This document shows positions 44,681 through 52,820 of a stretch of DNA of 64,000 nt, one piece after another; position 1 is the first letter of the stretch, and every line of letters starts with the position of its first letter. A model generated the notes under the pieces. The model saw only the letters and a list, made by a program, of their open reading frames with translations, had not been told where the DNA came from and made no database searches. The DNA is taken from positions 372,001 to 436,000 of the forward strand of contig NZ_JBHSDY010000010.1 of the NCBI RefSeq assembly GCF_042651965.1, written 5' to 3'. The translations under genes and the position numbers were made by a program. Origin of the DNA: Castellaniella hirudinis. GTDB taxonomy: Bacteria; Pseudomonadota; Gammaproteobacteria; Burkholderiales; Burkholderiaceae_B.

Positions 44681-46945
44681 TTACCCCTTTGCCCGTACGA
44701 TTTTCTGCACCTGGGGCACGTGCCGGATGGCGCGGATGACCTGGGCCAGGTGTTTGCGGCTGTCGACCTGGACCATGATGCTGAGCAGGGCCGTGGCGGC
44801 GGCCTCGTCGGGCATGGTGAGCTGGACGATGTTGGAGTCGGCTTCGGTGATTTCCGCCGCCAGGCGGCCCAGCACGCCGCGCTCGTTCAGCACCGTCAGT
44901 TCCAGGCGCGTGGTCAGGTGCCGCGCGGTGGTGGTGTCCCAGATCACCGGGATCCAGCGTTCCGGTTCGCGGGCCTGTTGGCGCATCGCCACCGGGCAGT
45001 CGCTCATGTGCACCACCAGCCCGTGACCCAGGCGGATGCCGCCGATGATCGCGTCGCCCGGCAGCGGACCGCAGCACGGGGCCAGCTGGACCGCTTGACC
45101 CTCGTTGCCGTGGATCACGATGGGCGCGCTGGTGACGGAGGTGAATTCGTCCACCGCCATCGCAGTGGTCTCCAGCATGGCGTTTTCCGGGGCGAAGCGG
45201 CGCGCCACCACGGCGGCCAGGCGCTTGCCCAGGCCGATGTCGGCCAGGATTTCCGTGCGTGAAGCCCCGCCCGAACCGCGGGCCAGCCGTTCCCATTGCG
45301 GGTCGTCGTCCTTGGGGTAGGGAATGGAGAGCTGATCGAAGGCCTGGTTCAGCAGCCGGCGGCCGAAGGCCACGGATTCCTCGTAGCGTTCGTTGCGCAG
45401 GTAGTGGCGGATTTCCGAACGCGCGCGGCCCGTGCGCACGTAATTCAACCACTGGGCGCTGGGGCGCGAAGCGGCCGACGTGACGATTTCCACCGCATCG
45501 CCGCTGTGCAGCTCGGTGCGCAGCGGCGAGAATTCGCCGTTGATCTTGCAGGCCACGGCGTGGTTGCCCACGTCCGTGTGGATCGCGTAGGCGAAGTCCA
45601 CCGGCGTGGCGCCGCGCGGCAGCGACAGGATCTTGCCCTGGGGCGTGAACACGTAGACCGCATCGGGAAACAGGTCGACCTTGACGTGTTCCAGGAATTC
45701 GCCCGAATCGCCGGTCTGGCTCTGGATGTCCAGCAGCGACTGCAGCCACTGGTGGGTGCGTTTTTGCAGGTCGTTGAGCGAGGTGCCCTGTTCCTTGTAC
45801 AGCCAATGTGAAGCCACGCCTTCCTCGGCCACGTGGTCCATGTCGCGGGTGCGGAACTGGAATTCCACCGGCGTGCCGTAGGGACCGATCAGCGTCGTGT
45901 GCAGGGACTGGTAGCCATTGATCTTCGGGATGGCGATGTAGTCCTTGAACTTGCCGGGCACCGGGCGGTAGAGCTGATGCAGCGTACCCATGGCCAGGTA
46001 GCATTCCGGCAGGGTGTGGACGATGATGCGGAAACCGTAGATGTCGAGCACGTCGGAAAACGACTTCTTCTGCTCGACCATCTTGTTGTAGATGCCGTAG
46101 AGCGACTTTTCCCGGCCGTTGACCTCGGCGTCCAGGCCGGCGGCGGGCAGGGCGGCGCGCACGGCTTCGGCGATCTTCGAGATGACTTCGCGGCGGTTGC
46201 CGCGCGCCGCCATCATGGCCTTGTGCAGGACGGCGTAGCGGTTCGGGTGGATGGCCTTGAAGCAGCGGTCCTGCAGTTCACGGAACAGTGCGTTCAAGCC
46301 CAGCCGGTGCGCGATCGGCGTGTAGATGTCCAAGGTTTCGCGCGCCACGCGGCGGCGTTTTTCGGGGTTGACCGCATCCAGCGTGCGCATATTGTGCAGC
46401 CGGTCGGCGAGCTTGATCAGGATCACGCGCACGTCGCGCGCCATGGCCAGCAACATCTTGCGGAAGGACTCCGCTTGTTGTTCGGCCTTGGTGGCGTATT
46501 CCAGGCGTTCCAGTTTCGTCAGGCCGTCGACGATTTCGGCGACCTCGACCCCGAATTTCTCGGCCAGTTCCTGTTTGCTGACGTCCTGATCTTCGATCAC
46601 GTCGTGCAGCAGGGCTGCCATCAGGGAATCGGCGTCGAGCTTCCAGCCGGCGCAGATCTCGGTGACCGCGATGGGGTGGGAGATATACGGTTCGCCGCTG
46701 GCGCGGAACTGCCCCAGGTGGGCGTTGTCGGCGAAGCGGTAGGCTTCGCGGATGCGTTCGATGTCGCGCGGGCCCAGATAGCCCGAGACGATCTGATTGA
46801 GCCCGGCCAGCGAGGCGATCGGGCTGGGCGCGGGTTCGGATTGCGGCGCAGGCGCGGTGTGCGGCTTGCGCCGCCGCAGGCGGGGGCCTTTACGCAGGAC
46901 GGCGAGCAGTCCGGAGGACGCGCCGCGCAAGCCTGAGAACGCCAT
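44681..46945 (-). CDS. spoT: Bifunctional (p)ppGpp synthetase/hydrolase SpoT
   Basis: SpoT makes and breaks the stringent-response alarmone. The 754-residue protein has an intact HD hydrolase site (ISHPIAVTEI near 88; HDVIED with His114 and Asp115). This argues for SpoT rather than RelA, which lacks the HD pair. The synthetase domain includes REKSLYGIYNKM near 287 and DIYGFRIIVH near 307, then YIAIPKINGYQSLHTTLIG. TGS (VYVFTPQGKILSLPRGATPVDFAYAIH) and ACT domains follow. A Lys/Arg/Pro-rich leader of about 45 residues precedes the HD domain. The order spoT-rpoZ-gmk on the minus strand is typical of proteobacteria. Confidence 0.95.
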   Translation of the reverse strand: MAFSGLRGASSGLLAVLRKGPRLRRRKPHTAPAPQSEPAPSPIASLAGLNQIVSGYLGPRDIERIREAYRFADNAHLGQFRASGEPYISHPIAVTEICAGWKLDADSLMAALLHDVIEDQDVSKQELAEKFGVEVAEIVDGLTKLERLEYATKAEQQAESFRKMLLAMARDVRVILIKLADRLHNMRTLDAVNPEKRRRVARETLDIYTPIAHRLGLNALFRELQDRCFKAIHPNRYAVLHKAMMAARGNRREVISKIAEAVRAALPAAGLDAEVNGREKSLYGIYNKMVEQKKSFSDVLDIYGFRIIVHTLPECYLAMGTLHQLYRPVPGKFKDYIAIPKINGYQSLHTTLIGPYGTPVEFQFRTRDMDHVAEEGVASHWLYKEQGTSLNDLQKRTHQWLQSLLDIQSQTGDSGEFLEHVKVDLFPDAVYVFTPQGKILSLPRGATPVDFAYAIHTDVGNHAVACKINGEFSPLRTELHSGDAVEIVTSAASRPSAQWLNYVRTGRARSEIRHYLRNERYEESVAFGRRLLNQAFDQLSIPYPKDDDPQWERLARGSGGASRTEILADIGLGKRLAAVVARRFAPENAMLETTAMAVDEFTSVTSAPIVIHGNEGQAVQLAPCCGPLPGDAIIGGIRLGHGLVVHMSDCPVAMRQQAREPERWIPVIWDTTTARHLTTRLELTVLNERGVLGRLAAEITEADSNIVQLTMPDEAAATALLSIMVQVDSRKHLAQVIRAIRHVPQVQKIVRAKG

Positions 46946-46960
46946 CGCCCGCCCCTGGAA

Positions 46961-47164
46961 TCAGGTGGGGACTTTACGCAGCATCTCGGTGCCGACCTGG
47001 CCCTGGGCGATTTCACGCAGCGCGGTGACCGTGGGCTTGTTGTGGCTTTGGATGCGGGCTTCGTGCCCCTGGGCCAGTTCGCGGGCGCGGTAGGTCGCGA
47101 CCAGGGTCAGGTCGAAGCGGTTGGGCACTTGTTCGAGGCAGTCTTCTACGGTGATACGGGCCAT
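46961..47164 (-). CDS. rpoZ: RNA polymerase omega subunit
   Basis: This 67-residue omega subunit helps assemble RNA polymerase and forms one of the ppGpp sites in proteobacteria. MARITVEDCLEQVPNRFDLT and YRARELAQGHEAR followed by NKPTVTALREIA are the family hallmarks. It lies 15 bases upstream of spoT and 12 bases after gmk, in one operon. It is shorter than the E. coli protein (91 residues), as usual in betaproteobacteria. Confidence 0.95.
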   Translation of the reverse strand: MARITVEDCLEQVPNRFDLTLVATYRARELAQGHEARIQSHNKPTVTALREIAQGQVGTEMLRKVPT

Positions 47165-47176
47165 ATATATCCTGGT

Positions 47177-47821
47177 TCAGGAAGCGTTTGACAGCGGTTT
47201 ACGGATGCCGAGCTGGGTGAACAGTTCAGCGTGTCGGACGGATTGCGCTGCGTAACGCAGGCGCGCCGCGCCGATGACTTGCCGAAGCTGTTCTAATGCA
47301 AGGCTAAATTCTTGATTAATAATAACATATTCGCAATCAGAGGCATGCGCCATCTCGCCGCCCGCAGCCAGCAGCCGGCGGGCGATGACCTGGGGCGCGT
47401 CCTGGCCGCGCTTGTTCAAGCGGGCTTCCAGGGCCTCGATCGAGGGCGGCAGGATGAAGATGCCGATCGCCTGGGGATAGTGGCGGCGCACCTGCAGGGC
47501 ACCTTGCCAATCGATTTCTAGAATGATGTCGGTGCCGCCGGCCAGGGCCTGCGCGACCCGGTCGCGGGGCGTGCCGTAGAAATTGCCGTGGACTTCCGCC
47601 CATTCGAGCATGTCGCCCCGGTCGCGCAGCGCCTGGAAGGTTTCCACGGACACGAAGCGGTAGTGTTCCTGGTCGCGTTCGCCGGGCCGCGGGTCGCGGG
47701 TGGTGCAGGAAATGGACAGGGACAAGGTGGGGTCCAGGTCCAGCAGGGCATTGACCAGGCTGGACTTGCCCGCCCCGCTGGGGGCGACCACCATGAAGAT
47801 ATTGCCGTAAGACTGCGTCAT
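47177..47821 (-). CDS. gmk: Guanylate kinase
   Basis: Gmk phosphorylates GMP to GDP. The 214-residue protein has the P-loop VVAPSGAGKSSLVNALL at about 11-27, the GMP-binding region SISCTTRDPRPGERDQEHYRF near 37, EWAEVHGNFYGTPRD near 73, and the lid DIILEIDWQGALQVR near 98 followed by FILPPS. The ATG at 47821 gives the family's usual start. It is 12 bases from rpoZ. The C-terminal tail is short (RKPLSNAS). Function is essential and all motifs are intact. Confidence 0.96.
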   Translation of the reverse strand: MTQSYGNIFMVVAPSGAGKSSLVNALLDLDPTLSLSISCTTRDPRPGERDQEHYRFVSVETFQALRDRGDMLEWAEVHGNFYGTPRDRVAQALAGGTDIILEIDWQGALQVRRHYPQAIGIFILPPSIEALEARLNKRGQDAPQVIARRLLAAGGEMAHASDCEYVIINQEFSLALEQLRQVIGAARLRYAAQSVRHAELFTQLGIRKPLSNAS

Positions 47822-47833
47822 GTCGGACTCGTA

Positions 47834-48163
47834 TCAGCGTGCGGATGCCGCGTCGGGCTGGCCGAGTTCGGCCAGAGCTTCGGCGTAGGCCAGAGGACCG
47901 GTGCACAGAAAGACGATGGCATCGCCCGGGTTCAGATTGAACAGCACGTCCTGGATCTGCTCGGAGGCATCGTCGCCGTCGTGGATCGCCGCGACGTGAA
48001 CGTCGCCGTCCCCCTGGAACTGTTCAGGCGGGACCAGATCGGCCACTTGTTCGATATCGGCTTCGCGTTGGGCCACGTAGACCCGGAACGGCAGGTCTTC
48101 CAGGGTGATGTCCAGGATCAGCCCCCGGTCCAGATGAGAGATCAGTCGGCTGTCGAGCGGCAT
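47834..48163 (-). CDS. Conserved-looking hypothetical protein
   Basis: A 109-residue acidic protein of no recognised family, beginning MPLDSRLISHLDRGLILDIT. It contains EDLPFRVYVAQREADIEQVAD and a GDAIVFLCTGPLAYAEALAEL segment that could form an alpha/beta fold. There is no signal peptide or membrane segment. It sits between xthA and gmk, reading with them and ending 12 bases before gmk. A TATAAT at 48193-48198 lies about 30 bases upstream of the start and may be its promoter, overlapping a weak Fur-like sequence. A regulatory or nucleotide-related role is only a guess. Confidence 0.55.
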   Translation of the reverse strand: MPLDSRLISHLDRGLILDITLEDLPFRVYVAQREADIEQVADLVPPEQFQGDGDVHVAAIHDGDDASEQIQDVLFNLNPGDAIVFLCTGPLAYAEALAELGQPDAASAR

Positions 48164-48207
48164 GCGTGTCGATGAAGTTGGGCGGGATGACGATTATAGA
48201 ATGATAA

Positions 48208-48993
48208 TCAGGCGACGCCGAAGGTCGCCACGACTGGCGCGTGGTCCGAGGGCTTTTCCCAGCCGCGCGGGATCTTGTCTACCTCGCAGGCCAGGCAGCG
48301 CGCCGCCAGATCCGGCGTCGCCAGGATGTGGTCGATGCGCACGCCGGCATTGCGCCGGAAACCCATCTGGCGGTAATCCCACCAGCTGAAAATGCGCGGC
48401 GGCTGCTCGAACAGGCGGAACGTGTCCCGCAGCCCCAGCCCCAGCAGATCGCGGAAAGCCTGGCGTTCGGGATCGGAGACCAGAATGCCGCCTTCCCAGG
48501 CTGCGGGATCGTGCACGTCCTCGTCGGCCGGGGCCACGTTGTAGTCGCCCAGGATCACCAGGTCCCGGTGGCGGCCGATTTCACCGTCCAGCCAGCCGCG
48601 CAGCGCCTGGAACCAGTCCAGCTTGTAGGCGTACTTGTCGCTGTCGACCGCCTGGCCGTTGGGGCAGTAGGCGCTGATGATCCGCACCGGCTGGCCGCCC
48701 GGGCCGGGCAGGGTGGCGGCGATGATGCGTTGCTGCGGATCGTCGTAGCCGGGGATGTTGCGTTGCACGTCCAGGACCGGTTCGCGGCTCAGGATGGCCA
48801 CGCCGTTATAGGTCTTCTGGCCCGCCCAGCAGGCATGGTAGCCGGCCTCCAGCAGGGCCTCGTGCGGGAATTTCTCGTCCGGCAGTTTCAGTTCCTGCAG
48901 GCACAGCGCGTCAACCGGGTTGGCTTGCAGCCAGTCCAGGACGTGGCCCAGGCGGACATTCAGGGAATTGACGTTCCAGGTGGCGAGTTTCAT
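48208..48993 (-). CDS. xthA: Exodeoxyribonuclease III (AP endonuclease)
   Basis: This is the major AP endonuclease/3'-5' exonuclease of base-excision repair. The 261-residue protein of the ExoA/XthA type shows MKLATWNVNSLNVRL, DALCLQELKLPDEKFP near 29 (metal-binding Glu), WAGQKTYNGVAILSREP near 56, the catalytic LVILGDYNVAPADEDVHDP near 146, and the terminal WEKPSDHAPVVATF with the Asp-His pair. The ATG at 48993 lies 33 bases beyond the end of the Type III restriction gene, so it may mark the operon boundary. Confidence 0.95.
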   Translation of the reverse strand: MKLATWNVNSLNVRLGHVLDWLQANPVDALCLQELKLPDEKFPHEALLEAGYHACWAGQKTYNGVAILSREPVLDVQRNIPGYDDPQQRIIAATLPGPGGQPVRIISAYCPNGQAVDSDKYAYKLDWFQALRGWLDGEIGRHRDLVILGDYNVAPADEDVHDPAAWEGGILVSDPERQAFRDLLGLGLRDTFRLFEQPPRIFSWWDYRQMGFRRNAGVRIDHILATPDLAARCLACEVDKIPRGWEKPSDHAPVVATFGVA

Positions 48994-49026
48994 GGTGCTT
49001 CGTGTTGCGTGAATGCGGCTATGGTA

Positions 49027-52000
49027 TCAGGACGATGCCTTGTCCCGCTCGACCCACAAATCCTCGACCGAGCGCGCCACCAGGTATCGGGCCGGATTGT
49101 CGCCCTGCGCCAGCGCGTTGAAGTGCGCCTTGCCGCATTGGATCCTGGCGGCTTCCGTGTCGCGCAGATCGTCGGTGAACAGGCTGCTCTTGGTTTCCAC
49201 CACAAGATGCAGGCGCTGCGCGCCGTCTTCTTCGACCAGCACGGCCCAGTCGGGGTTGTAGCTGCCCAGGGGGGTGGGCACTTTGAACCAGCCCGGCAGC
49301 TTGACGTAGAGCTTGACGGCTTCGTTCTTCTCCAGCGCGTCGGCAAAATCCCGCTCCACGGCCGAGTCGTACACCACGTGCTCGTAGATCGATTTCCGGG
49401 TGTCCGGCAGCATGTGCTTCAGGTAGCCGGTCAGCGGCTCGAACAATTCCAGCGCGTAGAACTGATCGTCGCCGATCTTCTGGTACCGGATGCCATCGAC
49501 CAGGGCCAGCCGTTTGCAGCGATTGATGGTCTCGGCGGCCAGCTCGATGAACTGCTGCGGGTTGCGCCTGAAGTCGTTCAGGCGGCCGCTGCCGGTCAGG
49601 ATGCTGGCGAGGGTGCGGCGGGTGAGCTGGGTCCGATCCTGCAGGTCGGTCAGCAGGTCCGGCAGCGCGATGTCCGTCTCGTCCAGCGTCACGGTGGCTG
49701 CGCCTGTTTTTTCTGTGGCCGCGACGCCCGCCTTGCCAATGGCGATGTCGGCCTTGCGCCATTGCAGGCGGGCTTTCGCAATCGGCGGAGCCTGCTGCAA
49801 AACAGCCGTGCAATCCGCGATCAGCCTGGCGTTGTCGAACTGCACGCGATAGGTGGTCCGATGCTTGATGCGGTCCCACAGCGCCTTGAACCCGTCGCTC
49901 AGGTAAAGGGCCTTGCCATGCGGGTCTTTGCGCAGCGGGATTTGTGCACGCGCGTCAGCATTCTTGATGTCCAGGCGGCCCGATAGCTTGCGCAGGATCT
50001 CGGTGATGGGGCCTTTTTGAGCCTCAAGCCCGGCGGGCAGTACCAGGGTGCCGTGCTCCAGCGCCGCTTTCAGCGCATCCTGCACCTTGCCCTGGGCGTC
50101 GATGTAGCCTGCGGCCTTCAGGTGTTCCCAGAGCGCCTTTGATTGCGCCAGGCCCAGAGGGGCCATTTGCCCGTCCGGGCCTGTCACGGCAATCGCGGCA
50201 AACTGGTGCTGTTCGACGATGCCGAAGCGGATGCCGGTATCCCGTTCGATTTCCTTTTGCAACTGATCGGCAAACTGCTCGTAGTTTTCCGTCGCCACGA
50301 CGGTCAGGGTATTGGTCTCGAAGCCGCGCACCCGCTCGCCGTCCTGGTTGACGCACAGGCGCAGGCCGCGGCCGATGGTCTGGCGGCGCTCGCGTTCGGT
50401 CTGGATGTCGCGCAAGGTGCAAATCTGGAAGACGTTGGGATTGTCCCAGCCTTCTTTGAGCGCCGAATGGGAGAAGATGAACTTCAGCGGCGTGCTGAAG
50501 GACAGCAGCTTCTCCTTTTCCTTCATGATCAGGTTGTAGGCGCGCTCGGCATTTTCCCGGTTGCCCGCGTTGTTCTCGGCGGTATCGGTCCAGCCGCCTT
50601 TCTTGTCGATGGAAAAATAGCCGTTGTGCGCGTCGGCGGCGGCGGTCCCCGGATCGATCCCGGCAAACAGGCCCCGGTAGGCCGGCAGCCTGGCGGCGCG
50701 GCGGTATTCCTCTTCAAAGAGGCGGGCGTACACGCCCTGGGTCGGGCGGCCGTCTGCGTCGTACCGGCGGTATTTATCCACGCTGTCGATGAAAAACAGG
50801 CTGAGCACCTTGATGCCCATGGGCTGCAGGCGCGTTTCCTTGTCCAGGTGTTCCTTGATCGTGCGGCGAATCATTTCGCGCTGCACGGCCAGCGCATCCA
50901 CGTCGCCATGCGTCTGGCCCGGCTGCAGGAATACTTCTCCGCCGGGGTAGCGAAGCTCCATGAACGCTTCGCCCTTGGCTGTATTGATCTCGCCCACCCG
51001 AAAGCCTGCGTAAATTGGGCGGCCCTCTGCGCTCTGCTGGAGGTCGTCCCCATCGCATACCGTCACCTCGTCGCGCTGCACGCCTCTTGAGGTCTGCTTG
51101 TCCAGCTCGATCCTGGCGCTGATGCGGCCCCGCTTGTTCTCGACCCGCACCAGCCGCACAAAGGGTTTGTTGTGCGCATCCTCTACCGTGGCCGACGCGA
51201 CTTCGATCTGCTTGACCAGTTTGCGCTCGTAGGCGTCCACCGCATCCAGGCGGAACACCATGTGGTGCTTGTCCACGTGGGTGGCGGAATAGCGCAGCGT
51301 GCAGAGCGGATTCATGGCGTCCAGCGCTTCCTTGCCGCGGCCTTCGAGGCCGCCGTCCACGCTCTGCGGCTCGTCCACGATGAGGATCGGCCGGGTCGCC
51401 TTGATCAGGTCGATGGGTTTTTCGCCGCCGGTCTTTTCGCTTTCTTTATAGAGGTTGTTGACATCCTTTTTGTTGATGGCGCCCACCGTCGCCACCATGA
51501 TCTGGATGGTCGGACTGGTGGCGAAGCTGCGCACCGGCCCCGGCTTGCCGGAGTCGTACAGAAAGTAGTCGAACGGCTCGCCCCCGTACAGGTCCTTGAA
51601 GTGCGCCTCGGTGATCTGCAGGGTCTTGTAGACGCCTTCCTTGATGGCCACCGACGGCACCACGATCACGAATTTGGTGAAGCCATAGCGCTTGTTCAGC
51701 TCGAAGATCGTGCGCAGATACACATAGGTCTTGCCGGTGCCGGTTTCCATCTCCACCGTGAAATCGCCGGAGGCCAGCGACGGGGAGGGCGGCAGGCCGT
51801 TGCGCAACTGCACGCTGTTCAGGTTCTTGAACAGCGCCTCGTCCGACAAGGCCAGGTGGTTGCCGACACCCAGATCCGACTCGGCGACACCCAGCGTCAT
51901 CTGCTGCCCGGCCGGGGCGTCTGCGGCGGGCGCCTTCACGGTCACGGTGAATTCGGTGCGGCAGATTTCCTGGCCGCGGAACAGGTCGCACACGGCCTCG

Positions 52001-52047
52001 ATGGCCTGCATCTGATAGTCAAGGTCGGGTTCGAAGTGCAGCTTCAT
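49027..52047 (-). CDS. res: Type III restriction enzyme Res subunit
   Basis: Res is the ATP-dependent translocase and nuclease of a Type III restriction-modification complex, which cuts unmethylated foreign DNA between two inversely oriented sites. The 1006-residue protein has Walker A ETGTGKT at 101-107, the Type III-style motif II DEPQ at 225-228, and SHSALKEGWDNPNVFQICTL near 535. QTIGRGLRLCVNQDGERV lies near 570. The C-terminal nuclease has Pro932-Asp933 and Glu951-x-Lys953 (PDWAVLV ... VVETKSS). The ATG overlaps the stop of the small gene upstream (ATGA). All key motifs are intact, so the enzyme should be active. Confidence 0.94.
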   Translation of the reverse strand: MKLHFEPDLDYQMQAIEAVCDLFRGQEICRTEFTVTVKAPAADAPAGQQMTLGVAESDLGVGNHLALSDEALFKNLNSVQLRNGLPPSPSLASGDFTVEMETGTGKTYVYLRTIFELNKRYGFTKFVIVVPSVAIKEGVYKTLQITEAHFKDLYGGEPFDYFLYDSGKPGPVRSFATSPTIQIMVATVGAINKKDVNNLYKESEKTGGEKPIDLIKATRPILIVDEPQSVDGGLEGRGKEALDAMNPLCTLRYSATHVDKHHMVFRLDAVDAYERKLVKQIEVASATVEDAHNKPFVRLVRVENKRGRISARIELDKQTSRGVQRDEVTVCDGDDLQQSAEGRPIYAGFRVGEINTAKGEAFMELRYPGGEVFLQPGQTHGDVDALAVQREMIRRTIKEHLDKETRLQPMGIKVLSLFFIDSVDKYRRYDADGRPTQGVYARLFEEEYRRAARLPAYRGLFAGIDPGTAAADAHNGYFSIDKKGGWTDTAENNAGNRENAERAYNLIMKEKEKLLSFSTPLKFIFSHSALKEGWDNPNVFQICTLRDIQTERERRQTIGRGLRLCVNQDGERVRGFETNTLTVVATENYEQFADQLQKEIERDTGIRFGIVEQHQFAAIAVTGPDGQMAPLGLAQSKALWEHLKAAGYIDAQGKVQDALKAALEHGTLVLPAGLEAQKGPITEILRKLSGRLDIKNADARAQIPLRKDPHGKALYLSDGFKALWDRIKHRTTYRVQFDNARLIADCTAVLQQAPPIAKARLQWRKADIAIGKAGVAATEKTGAATVTLDETDIALPDLLTDLQDRTQLTRRTLASILTGSGRLNDFRRNPQQFIELAAETINRCKRLALVDGIRYQKIGDDQFYALELFEPLTGYLKHMLPDTRKSIYEHVVYDSAVERDFADALEKNEAVKLYVKLPGWFKVPTPLGSYNPDWAVLVEEDGAQRLHLVVETKSSLFTDDLRDTEAARIQCGKAHFNALAQGDNPARYLVARSVEDLWVERDKASS

Positions 52048-52820
52048 CGCTGGCCTTTGCCCTGCAGATAGTCGCCGGCCACGAATTGGTCGAAGGTGAA
52101 TATCCCTGAGTGACGGGCGTTTCCGGCCGGGGACGGATATTCGAAAAGGCTCATGCTCGACGCATCATCGATGTAAGCCGGTCGCTTGACGTGATAGTTG
52201 TAGGCGATGGTGAATTGAATGTCCGCCCGGCGTGCCACGTCAACAATCAGGTTAAAGTTTGGAAAGTCCTGGGGGTACGGTTTCCAGTCTTGAATTTGAA
52301 AGTAGGATCTTTTTAACTCTATGATTTCAATAGGCGTTGATCGATGGTCGTCCAGCCTGAACAGATCGATATCTGAAACAGTAATTGAGCCTAAACTTTG
52401 ACGCTGCCAGTGATGATAAGCGCTGCTTTCCCGGGAGTTGATGGCCTTGCCCACCGTGCCGTTTTTGACCTGAAGGCCTGCCGACTCAAAGTCATTTTTC
52501 AGTTTTTCAAGAGAAAGCAGATGTCCGTTGAGCTCGACGGAGTCGATTTCTTCGGCTTGGTCTTCATAACAAATGTCGAAAAAGGGCAGACCAACCCGCT
52601 GCGCCAGCTCCTTGGCCAGCGCCCAGCCATGTCTGGTTCTTTGAAGGGCGCCTGTGTTTTCGTTCCCGATTGACCGGGCCCTCACGAAGGCAACAACTTT
52701 TGCATGAGCGTATGCATCGCCATAAATAAGGATCCATGCATTGCCGGACACCCACACAAAGCCTGGATCCCCCGCTGCGTCGAGCCGTCGATAGACATCA
52801 TTTCCCGTGTAATAGCTCAT
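52044..52820 (-). CDS. PD-(D/E)xK-like protein embedded in the Type III operon
   Basis: This 258-residue protein matches no family I recognise. It sits between mod and res: its ATG abuts the mod stop directly (TGAATG), and its stop overlaps the res start (ATGA). All three should therefore be made from one message. Its C-terminal half has SDIDLF (Asp150, Asp152) and IEIIELKRS (Glu168-x-Lys170), the spacing and order of a PD-(D/E)xK nuclease core, followed by a beta-rich segment RADIQFTIAYNYHVKRP. The base composition is lower in GC than the flanking genes. It could be a second nuclease, a nicking accessory or a control protein; the catalytic role is inference. Confidence 0.6.
   Translation of the reverse strand: MSYYTGNDVYRRLDAAGDPGFVWVSGNAWILIYGDAYAHAKVVAFVRARSIGNENTGALQRTRHGWALAKELAQRVGLPFFDICYEDQAEEIDSVELNGHLLSLEKLKNDFESAGLQVKNGTVGKAINSRESSAYHHWQRQSLGSITVSDIDLFRLDDHRSTPIEIIELKRSYFQIQDWKPYPQDFPNFNLIVDVARRADIQFTIAYNYHVKRPAYIDDASSMSLFEYPSPAGNARHSGIFTFDQFVAGDYLQGKGQR

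Noticed and set aside
44675..44692. Short inverted repeat between the chemoreceptor and spoT as a terminator
   Set aside because: The stem is only about six bases and includes both stop codons, too weak to call.
42804..46004. Very long antisense frame spanning the chemoreceptor and spoT
   Set aside because: It overlaps two confidently assigned genes on their opposite strand or frame and shows only composition-driven residues.
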